From contig JAURYH010000022.1 of assembly GCA_030653975.1 (NCBI GenBank), positions 1 to 48,968 on the forward strand: a DNA stretch of 48,968 bases. Direction: 5' to 3'. Source of the stretch: Hydrogenophaga sp. (lineage in GTDB: Bacteria; Pseudomonadota; Gammaproteobacteria; Burkholderiales; Burkholderiaceae_C). The position numbers were made by a program, and so were the translations under genes. A model generated the notes under the pieces. That model was not told where the DNA came from. It did no database searches and saw only the letters and a list, made by a program, of their open reading frames with translations. Below, piece after piece: positions 41,485 through 47,739 of the stretch (position 1 is its first letter; each line of letters starts with the position of its first letter).

Positions 41485-42933
41485 TCAGAGGGCGGCGTCG
41501 GCCAGCAGGCCGAGCGCTTCGGCGTGCCGGGCCAGGATGGCGGCCCGTTGCGGGCGGCCATTGGCCGTGGCCAGGCCGGTATCGGCCGAAAAGGCCGCAG
41601 CGGCGCGGACCCAATGGCGGATCCGCGCGTAGTCGGGCAAGCCGGCATTGGCCACATGCACGGCAGCGTGCAGCACAGCGTCGCTCAGATCGGGATGTGA
41701 CGGCCAGAGCACCGCGCTGAGCGCGGCCTGGCCGTCACCCAGCACCACGGCCTGCGCGATGGCGCTTTCACTGCGCAAGGCGGTCTCCACCCACTCGGGC
41801 GATACGTTGCGGCCAAAGGCGGTGATCAGCACGTTCTTGCGGCGTCCGCGCACATGGACAAAACCATCGGTATCGATGTGGCCCAGATCGCCGGTGGGCC
41901 ACCAGTCCGGTGGCGCCGTCGGGTCACCCAGGTAGCCGGCGAACAGGCTGCCGCTCACTTCCAGTTCACCATCGCGGGTGACCCGCACACTGGCGTGCGG
42001 CAGCGGCTTGCCGGCGCTGCCGGGGCGGTCGGCACCGGGCAGGTTCAGCGTCTGCACCGACGCGCCTTCCGACAGCCCATAGCCCTCGTGGGCCGGAATG
42101 CCCAGCCGGTGCGCGGCTTCGATCAGCGGCGCCCCGACGGCGGCACCACCCACGGCCACCATGCGCAGCGAGGCCGGCGCGCGTTGCCCCTGGCGGGCGA
42201 GCCAGCCGATCCAGGCCCGCAACATCTGCGGCAGCAGGATCAGGCTGTTCGGCTGGTGCTGTTCCACGGCCGCGTGGAAGCGGGCCGGGTCGAAGCTGGA
42301 CGAACCGGTGAGGCCCAGCTCACCCAGCGGCAGCACGATGATTTCGGCCCCGCGCGCCAGGGGCGCCATCACCCCCGCGATGTTCTCCAGCAGCACGGCA
42401 AACGGCAGCGCACACAGGTGGCGGCGGATGTCCAGCGGCTCCAGAGCCTGCACCAGGCCATCGGCCACCTGCCGCATGGCCTGCGCGGTCAGGCAGACCC
42501 CTTTGGGCTGACCGGTCGTGCCCGAGGTGAAGGTGATCTTGGCCGTGCCGGCCGGAAAGACCTGCTGCAGCGCGGGCAGGCGCAGGCACTGCAGGGTCTG
42601 GCCGGCCACAGTGCAGTCCTGGCGCGGTGCATGGGCCCATTGGTTGGCCACGGCTTCGGTGGTCAGCAGGCTGTCCACGCCCGCGGCCATCACGGCGTGT
42701 CCGATCTGCGCCGGCGTGAAAAACACCGGCAGCGGCACGTGCACCGCGCCCGCCAGCCCGGCGGCCAGATCGGCGATCACCCAGGCGGGCGAGTTGTCCA
42801 TCAGCGTGGCCAGCACGCGTGTGCCCTGGGCCCGCAACACATCGGCCAAGGTTTGCGCTGCCTCGTGCACCGCCGCGTACGTGATGCTGCGCTGGCCATC
42901 GTTCAGCGCGATGGTGGTTGCGTCGGTGTTCAA
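41485..42933 (-). CDS. AMP-binding acyl ligase with A10 Lys-to-Arg change
   Basis: A 482-residue ANL-superfamily protein. Motifs: A3 TFTSGTTGQPKG (134-145), A5 YGLSEG (285-290), A7 TGDLG (347-351) and hinge A8 GRRKNVLITAFGRNVSP (363-379). The A10 motif, usually NGKxxR, reads NGRPQR (458-463): the lysine that catalyses adenylation is arginine 460. The protein is shorter than typical acyl-CoA ligases, mainly in the N-domain. The start is TTG 42933, which overlaps the stop of the previous gene as TTGA; no ATG is available and the residues upstream are not family-like. It could activate the acyl substrate poorly, use only the thioester half-reaction, or act as an acyl-adenylate synthase of altered chemistry. 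Confidence 0.85.
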   Translation of the reverse strand: MNTDATTIALNDGQRSITYAAVHEAAQTLADVLRAQGTRVLATLMDNSPAWVIADLAAGLAGAVHVPLPVFFTPAQIGHAVMAAGVDSLLTTEAVANQWAHAPRQDCTVAGQTLQCLRLPALQQVFPAGTAKITFTSGTTGQPKGVCLTAQAMRQVADGLVQALEPLDIRRHLCALPFAVLLENIAGVMAPLARGAEIIVLPLGELGLTGSSSFDPARFHAAVEQHQPNSLILLPQMLRAWIGWLARQGQRAPASLRMVAVGGAAVGAPLIEAAHRLGIPAHEGYGLSEGASVQTLNLPGADRPGSAGKPLPHASVRVTRDGELEVSGSLFAGYLGDPTAPPDWWPTGDLGHIDTDGFVHVRGRRKNVLITAFGRNVSPEWVETALRSESAIAQAVVLGDGQAALSAVLWPSHPDLSDAVLHAAVHVANAGLPDYARIRHWVRAAAAFSADTGLATANGRPQRAAILARHAEALGLLADAAL

Positions 42934-43583
42934 GAAGCGGCTCCCGCGCTGCGCTGGCGGCGCTCCAGCAGACGCAAGGCCTGCTGCACCTGGCCGGCCA
43001 GGACCACCGGGTGGTGCTCGTAGTAGCTGCCCCACTCGGAAGCCGCATCACCCAGCGCCTGCGCATCGGCGCGCCCCAGCGCCAGCGGCGTGACACCCAG
43101 GCGCACGAACAGGTGGCGCAGTTCTTCGGTCAGCGTGCTGACCACCCACAAAGCCCCTTCCACCGCGAGGTGGTGCGCCAGCAGAAAGATCAGGCGACGG
43201 CCTTCCCCCGGGCGCTCCGCCGCCAGGTGGCCCACCTCAAAAATGCCTTCCGGCGCCACGACTGCGCCACTCTGGTGTGTGGCCAGCAACTGGCCGATCG
43301 GCGCGTCGAGGTAGCGCTGCAGGAACAGCGTGCCCTGGTGCGCGCGCCGGTAGCCGGCCGCGGCCACGATCTGCTGGCTCAGCGGATCGCGCAGGCACAC
43401 CAGCGTGGGCGCAAAGCCCGTCACCCGGGCGCCAAACCGGCGCGCGTACACGCGGCCAATGAAGGCTTCGACTTCGCCGCGCCGCGGGTCGTCCACGGTG
43501 TGCACGGTCAGGCGGGGTACGGGCGCTGGCGCGACCGGGGTCGGCAGGCGATCATCCGGAAAAGAGGACAGGGCCATCAACAT
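42930..43583 (-). CDS. Thermostable hemolysin family protein, GNAT/autoinducer-synthase-like
   Basis: A 217-residue protein matching the thermostable hemolysin family (T_hemolysin, Vibrio delta-VPH). Signatures are EAFIGRVYARRFGARVTGFAP (part), QQIVAAAGYRRA, LFLQRYLDAPI, IFEVGHLAAERPGEGR, LFVRLGVTPLALG and WGSYYEHHPVVLAG. Despite the name, the pattern of a central GNAT core with EVGHLAA in place of the acetyl-CoA strand resembles acyltransferases such as LuxI-type synthases, so an acyl-transfer role is at least as plausible as haemolysis. ATG 43583 follows AAGGAG by six bases; no signal peptide is present. It opens the operon that continues with the acyl ligase (4-bp TTGA overlap). Confidence 0.8.
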   Translation of the reverse strand: MLMALSSFPDDRLPTPVAPAPVPRLTVHTVDDPRRGEVEAFIGRVYARRFGARVTGFAPTLVCLRDPLSQQIVAAAGYRRAHQGTLFLQRYLDAPIGQLLATHQSGAVVAPEGIFEVGHLAAERPGEGRRLIFLLAHHLAVEGALWVVSTLTEELRHLFVRLGVTPLALGRADAQALGDAASEWGSYYEHHPVVLAGQVQQALRLLERRQRSAGAAS

Positions 43584-43805
43584 CCAAGCTCCTTGTGTCA
43601 ATCCCGGTTTCCAGATGAACCGGGTGACTTCAGGCGCATGGTCGGCGGGCCACATTAAATGGCCCTTAACCGGTGAGGGCCGGGCCGGCATGAGCACCGC
43701 GCCGGGCCGTTCCCAAGCAAGCTCGCACCGCAACCCGCAGGGCGAAGGTCCTCCATTGAGCGGCAAAACCTAGAATGGCGGCTCCTTTTCCACCTGCCCG
43801 TCCCC
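43584..43805. promoter_or_regulatory. Divergent promoter region of the five-gene operon and xthA
   Basis: The 222 bp separate the start of the T_hemolysin gene from the truncated exonuclease III start. It should hold both promoters. I see no clear -35/-10 pair and no further gene. It contains CCCTTAACCGGTGAGGG (43661-43677), a partly palindromic sequence that might be an operator. Confidence 0.35.
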
Positions 43806-43835
43806 ATGCAACTCGCCACCTGGAACATCAATTAG
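43806..43835 (+). pseudogene. xthA: 5' fragment of exonuclease III gene, cut by integration
   Basis: The codons from ATG 43806 read MQLATWNIN and then stop (TAG 43833). MQLATWNIN is the invariant N-terminus of exonuclease III (Xth, M-x-L-A-T-W-N-I/V-N-S-L). Everything beyond codon nine is replaced by AT-rich DNA followed by a tyrosine recombinase gene. The simplest reading is site-specific integration at this codon, with the attachment core near GGAACATCAA (43822-43831). The rest of the gene should lie at the far end of the element, outside the window, or the element may supply a replacement 5' end there. Confidence 0.75.
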
Positions 43836-43942
43836 CATCCCACACAGGCCCAAGAAATCCCATTGGAAAAATATAAATCTATATTAATCAATTACTTATG
43901 GAAAATACTATCCCATGACAGCTCTTTGAAGCGCGGTCAAAG

Positions 43943-43993
43943 TGGGTAGCTAGATGGGTAGCTAGCATCTATACTGGCGCTGCAAGCTACCCA
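43943..43993 (+). promoter_or_regulatory. Integrase promoter with three 9-bp repeats
   Basis: TGGGTAGCTAG occurs at 43943-43953 and 43955-43965 (12-bp period), and its inverted core AGCTACCCA at 43985-43993. A -10-like TATACT (43970-43975) lies between the second and third copies. The copies thus straddle the likely promoter of the integrase gene (start 44011). They may be recombinase arm sites, operators for autoregulation, or sites for an excisionase. Confidence 0.6.
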
Positions 43994-44010
43994 ACCTCAA
44001 GCACCACCTC

Positions 44011-45267
44011 ATGGGAACTCAAGTCAACTTACTCGACGATGTCCAGATACGACATTGGATAAGCAAAGGCGAGCCGGTCGCTCGCTCCGATGGCGGCGGA
44101 CTGACATTCACACTCTCAGGTCCAGGCACCGCCACCTGGGTACTTCGCTACCGGATTGGCGCTGGTCGACGCAAAGAACTTACCCTCGGCAACTACCCTG
44201 ACCTTTCACTTGCAAAGGCCCGGCAGCTTGCACGTGCGTACCGCGTGGATGTCGACCAGGGAAAGAATCCCGCAGCCGAAAAAAAGGTCGAGAAGATGCG
44301 TTCCAAGATGGCCTGGACCGTCCGCGCGCTCATCGCCGACTACAAAGAAAAAAAACTCGTCACACCCCATCTTGCCGAAGGAACGATCTACTACCGCAAG
44401 TGGGATTTCGAAAAGGTCATCCTGCCCAAGCTCGGTTCCCTTGAAGTACAGCAGGTCACCCCGGCAGAAATCGTGCACGTCTTGGAATCGGCCAAACGCT
44501 CCTGGACGATCTCAAAGCGCATCCTGACTTCCTGCAAACTGTTGTTTGCGCATGCTTGCGGTAAACGTCTGATTGACTCCAATCCAACGGCTGGCATTGA
44601 CTTGGTCGCTTTGATGGGACAGCGCCCCCCTGTTCGCAAGCGTGTGATGCTCACCGAGGAGGAGTTGCGCACATTACTCGCCAATATCGATGACATCGGC
44701 CTCGAAAACGCCCTTGCCTTTCGCATTCTCTTGGCAACCTGCGTGCGATCTGTTGAGCTGGCAAAGGGCCGGTGGGAGCACATCGATTGGGACCGCGGAA
44801 CTTGGTGGGTTCCCGACGAGTCGGTCAAAACGAGAAACGGCTTCCTCGTGCCACTGACGCCAACCGTTGTCGGCTGGTTCAAAGACCTGCAGGATCTCGC
44901 CGGTGACTCCCCATGGATACTGCCGGCGCGTGTTGAGCGCAGACGAAGAAGGCTGGGAGATATTCACGTTGGCGAAACCACACTTTGGGCCGCCATCGCT
45001 CGAGCATTCGAGCGTGGCGATATTGAGATCCGCAAGTTCACCCCGCACGACACACGCAGTACCGCCAAGGGACACATGCGCAACATGGGAATCTCGCGCG
45101 AGATATCCGAGATCGCACTGAACCACACACTAAAGGGGATGGAGGCGATCTACGACGTTCGAGAAGAAATTCCCGAACGCAGAATCGCCCTGGAACGATG
45201 GGCTGCTTTTATCGCTGCCTGTGAAAGCGGAACGCCTTGGAACGTTGTACCCATGAAGGTGGCATAG
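44011..45267 (+). CDS. Tyrosine recombinase (P4-type integrase)
   Basis: A 418-residue site-specific recombinase. Residues 5-90 are the arm-DNA-binding DUF4102-like domain (DGGGLTFTLSGPGTATWVLRYR..., LTLGNYPDLSLAKARQLA); 100-200 the core-binding domain; 215-400 the catalytic domain with Arg246 (CVRSVEL), Lys273, His346-x-x-Arg349 (PHDTR), His372 (LNHT) and the nucleophile Tyr381 (MEAIYD). All catalytic residues are present. It starts 175 bp from the xthA junction, as expected of an integrase at the end of its own element, and probably catalyses insertion into xthA. No good ribosome site precedes ATG 44011. The gene is convergent with the nuclease operon, 8 bp apart. Confidence 0.93.
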   Translation: MGTQVNLLDDVQIRHWISKGEPVARSDGGGLTFTLSGPGTATWVLRYRIGAGRRKELTLGNYPDLSLAKARQLARAYRVDVDQGKNPAAEKKVEKMRSKMAWTVRALIADYKEKKLVTPHLAEGTIYYRKWDFEKVILPKLGSLEVQQVTPAEIVHVLESAKRSWTISKRILTSCKLLFAHACGKRLIDSNPTAGIDLVALMGQRPPVRKRVMLTEEELRTLLANIDDIGLENALAFRILLATCVRSVELAKGRWEHIDWDRGTWWVPDESVKTRNGFLVPLTPTVVGWFKDLQDLAGDSPWILPARVERRRRRLGDIHVGETTLWAAIARAFERGDIEIRKFTPHDTRSTAKGHMRNMGISREISEIALNHTLKGMEAIYDVREEIPERRIALERWAAFIAACESGTPWNVVPMKVA

Positions 45268-45275
45268 CCCGGTTA

Positions 45276-45797
45276 TCAAGGCGAGCACGGCTCCTTGAAT
45301 GCACAGATTTGGCATAAGCCCGGGGCGCAAGCAAACCTTGGTATCGCCTGATCACTCAGCAAAGCCTCACGCCGCTGTACTAAGGCAATGATATCTTCGC
45401 TTGGCAGCAGCCTTACTCGATGCGAGATTCGTTTGGCATTCGCAGAGCGCTGGACAACGACGTACCCATAATCAGCAACCAAGTCACTGCAACTTGCCAT
45501 CAATGCGAGTCGCTGAACGGAAAGCTCGATAACGTCCGAAAAATAGGATCGATCTAGCATGCGAGTCTTTAATTCGAGCAGGATGATGACGCCTTTTTTG
45601 TCCCGATAGGCCCGATCCAACCTTGCCGTCATGACAAATGGTTCTTTTGCCGTGAAGAGACGCTCCGCGTAGACCAATTGGGCACCGCGCAACTCGGGAG
45701 GCAACCAGTCAGCTCTCCATCTGAGCAAACACCGCCACAACAGATTGATGACAATCACAAAGCCCGCAAGAATGAACACCTGTCTATCGATGCTCAT
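45276..45797 (-). CDS. Cas4-like nuclease, C-terminal half with membrane anchor
   Basis: A 173-residue protein. Residues 6-25 are a transmembrane helix (QVFILAGFVIVINLLWRCLL). The rest has the PD-(D/E)xK nuclease pattern of Cas4/Dna2-like proteins: D61 (ARLDRAYR), E75-L-K77 (LLELKTR), Q95 (ELSVQRLAL), and a C-terminal cysteine cluster C157, C162, C165, C171 (CAPGLCQICAFKEPC) like that which binds the 4Fe-4S cluster. The N-terminal cysteine and histidine of a complete Cas4 are missing here but present in the gene that precedes and overlaps it by 14 bp. The two products may assemble as one membrane-associated nuclease. ATG 45797 is the only sensible start. Confidence 0.7.
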   Translation of the reverse strand: MSIDRQVFILAGFVIVINLLWRCLLRWRADWLPPELRGAQLVYAERLFTAKEPFVMTARLDRAYRDKKGVIILLELKTRMLDRSYFSDVIELSVQRLALMASCSDLVADYGYVVVQRSANAKRISHRVRLLPSEDIIALVQRREALLSDQAIPRFACAPGLCQICAFKEPCSP

Positions 45798-46248
45798 GGC
45801 TACGCTCCGCAGTCTGTGCTTGCCTCCCGAGACACCAGTCCAACGCTAGCAGACAAAAATTAATCCCTGACCTCAGCCGAAACGCCTTGACCAGCCACCG
45901 GCAAATGACTCGTACCGTTTGACAGCAGATCGCGCTGAGCCTATGGCCACCTGCCAAAGAAAATGTGATCCAACGTCGAACCTGCCACAACGTCGATGTA
46001 TCCATCTCCCCACCAAACAAGCACAGGGCGATGCGGCTGCGGCCTTTCCTCACAGAATCCAAGTGGCGATCTCGATAGAATTTTTCGTGCGCTGTCAACC
46101 CGCGTTCAATAGCTGTTTGCTGGCATGCGGTCCGGCGTCTCCCATACTGATGCTCGAACACCACCAGCCGTTCGCACACCCCCATCTGCGCCAGTTCTGA
46201 CGCGCTGACTGACGCCCTCCGGCGTCCATGCCTCTTCACCGACTCCAT
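45784..46248 (-). CDS. Cas4-like nuclease, N-terminal half
   Basis: A 154-residue protein. Residues 12-60 resemble the Cas4 N-terminus: SVSASELAQMGVCERLVVFE with the lone cluster cysteine (C25), and AIERGLTAHEKFYRD with the nuclease-motif histidine (H54). The D, ExK and remaining cysteines follow in the overlapping next gene. Its C-terminal half (about 90-141) is moderately hydrophobic and could be membrane-associated. The stop falls 14 bp inside the next gene, and the start lies 2 bp after the preceding stop. Either a genuine two-subunit nuclease or an ancient frameshift of one ORF; the second gene's own start and membrane helix favour the former. Confidence 0.6.
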   Translation of the reverse strand: MESVKRHGRRRASVSASELAQMGVCERLVVFEHQYGRRRTACQQTAIERGLTAHEKFYRDRHLDSVRKGRSRIALCLFGGEMDTSTLWQVRRWITFSLAGGHRLSAICCQTVRVICRWLVKAFRLRSGINFCLLALDWCLGRQAQTAERSHEHR

Positions 46249-46250
46249 GA

Positions 46251-46553
46251 TCAGTCCTCCCCATCGACCGCTGGCGCATCGAACGCCTGGACGACATGCC
46301 CTGCTATGGCTGGATTGACCTTCGAGAAGGCCGGCAAGGCCGCTGTGGCCACCTGAGCAGCGGCACCCTCCGCCGTCACCAGCATCCAGTTCTGTGCCAA
46401 CAACCCCTCATGGGCCAGAAAGCGCAGCCGGTTCACCCGCTTCGTCCCCTTGTTGAACCGGATCAGGTCGTCATACAGGCGCGGGTTGTCCTCCCGCGTC
46501 ATCTCAAACAGCAGCCGCACCGGCTCGCTGTTAGTTTCTTTGTTCCGGCTCAT
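46251..46553 (-). CDS. Small partner protein of the ParM system
   Basis: A 100-residue basic-to-acidic protein (VRLLFEMTREDNPRLYDDLIRFNKGTKRVNRLRFLAHEGLL..., ending AFDAPAVDGED). The first 50 residues look like an adaptor with a ribbon-helix-helix-like or short helical fold. It is coupled to parM by a 4-bp ATGA overlap, the position taken by ParR/StbB adaptors that link the actin filament to a centromere site. I recognise the position rather than a named family. Candidate centromere repeats were not seen nearby. Confidence 0.6.
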   Translation of the reverse strand: MSRNKETNSEPVRLLFEMTREDNPRLYDDLIRFNKGTKRVNRLRFLAHEGLLAQNWMLVTAEGAAAQVATAALPAFSKVNPAIAGHVVQAFDAPAVDGED

Positions 46554-47596
46554 GCGCCCTCTCCTTGCTGCCGCGTTGTGCGGGCAGCACGACCGGGACT
46601 TTGCATCGCAGTGGCGGCGTAATTCGTGCCGGCGATCTGGTAGCCCCGCAGATTCGAGAACATCGGCTCCTTGACTTCCAGAATCTGATGCGTCGCGAAC
46701 GCGTCCTTCACCGCCTTTTTGAACAGGAAGGCGCCGCCACCGACCAGGATGACATGTTGGACGTCATAGAACTCCCCGATGCGACGCATCATGGCCCCTA
46801 CGGCCTGCTTGGTGACACTTTCCACCACAGGCTTCATGCGCGCCAGACCGTAGGTCCGCTGGAAGATCGTCAGATTCTTGTTGGTGCGCAGCGCCAGGTC
46901 GATGGCATCCAACTGGTTGTAGGGCCGCCCGATCTCCGCGCTGATGTCGTCAGCAATGACCTGCAGGATATCGGACACCCCTCGGTTAACCGAATGGCTG
47001 CGCTTATAGGACAGCTTCATTCCCCGTGCCACCAGCCAGTCGAAGGTGCGGGATCCCGGGTCGATCACCAGGCTGTGCTCGTTCTCCATTGCCACCACCT
47101 TGTCATGCTGCGAGGCATAGTCGATCAATGCCCCATTGGGCTGGGCCATGGCCAGCGCCTTGCGCACCAGCACAGTCTTGCCATTGCCCACGTCATGGGT
47201 GCCAGTCATCAACTTTTCCAGCGCGGCCTTCTTCAAGGCAAAAATAGCCACCGGCAGCCCCACCACCAGCAGATCGATGGTATCGACCTTCATCATCCGC
47301 AGCGCTCCGCGTGCCAGCGCCAGGTATTCCGGGGTGTCAATAAAGTTGTCGTGGATCTGCGTGGCTCGAAAGGCGTCGGCGGCCAGCATTACGTCGGGGC
47401 CCACCTCGTAAAACATGCCGCCAATCGGAATGGCGACGGTTTTGCGGCGATCAGCGCCCAGGGTGGTGGACGGGTCGCGTGGGAAGGGATAGGCCAGCGA
47501 CGGGAAGCTGGCGCAGCGGATTTCGTCGCCGGACACGCCGGTGACGTACTTGGTGTTGCCGTAGCCAACATCCACGGCTCGAACGATCAGTTCCAT
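46550..47596 (-). CDS. ParM/StbA-like actin-type segregation ATPase
   Basis: A 348-residue actin-fold protein. Phosphate-1 DVGYGNTKYV (9-18), phosphate-2 IDPGSRTFDWLVARG and adenosine motif ILVGGGAFLFKKAV are in place, as in plasmid ParM/StbA and Alp-type proteins. It polymerises with ATP to push DNA copies apart. ATG 47596 is chosen with TTGGAG 8 bases upstream. It heads the operon parM-partner-Cas4N-Cas4C, running towards the integrase gene. An IS lies immediately upstream, leaving about 25 bp of native leader, so its promoter is either inside the IS end or lost. Confidence 0.85.
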   Translation of the reverse strand: MELIVRAVDVGYGNTKYVTGVSGDEIRCASFPSLAYPFPRDPSTTLGADRRKTVAIPIGGMFYEVGPDVMLAADAFRATQIHDNFIDTPEYLALARGALRMMKVDTIDLLVVGLPVAIFALKKAALEKLMTGTHDVGNGKTVLVRKALAMAQPNGALIDYASQHDKVVAMENEHSLVIDPGSRTFDWLVARGMKLSYKRSHSVNRGVSDILQVIADDISAEIGRPYNQLDAIDLALRTNKNLTIFQRTYGLARMKPVVESVTKQAVGAMMRRIGEFYDVQHVILVGGGAFLFKKAVKDAFATHQILEVKEPMFSNLRGYQIAGTNYAATAMQSPGRAARTTRQQGEGA

Positions 47597-47690
47597 AAAA
47601 AGACTCCAATTCAGGGTTGTAGGTAGTCGCCCCTGAAGAACCCCCAGAGCCCGCATAAACACTGGCCTTTGGGGTGATTTCGGATAGCTC

Positions 47691-47735
47691 GAACTCCCAG
47701 TTTGATTTCCAATAGGGGCAGTTTTCTGGGAGTTC
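47691..47735 (+). promoter_or_regulatory. Hairpin sequestering the transposase ribosome-binding site
   Basis: GAACTCCCAG (47691-47700) and CTGGGAGTTC (47726-47735) are perfect 10-bp complements with a 25-nt loop. The right arm contains GGGAG (47728-47732), the Shine-Dalgarno site of the GTG start at 47740. A transcript entering from outside would fold and hide the site; one starting inside the loop would not. This is the arrangement used by some ISs to avoid read-through activation. Confidence 0.65.
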
Positions 47736-47739
47736 TGCC

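Noticed and set aside
43836..43925. AT-rich segment as a replication origin
   Set aside because: No iterons or DnaA boxes were found; it is better explained as the end of the integrated element.
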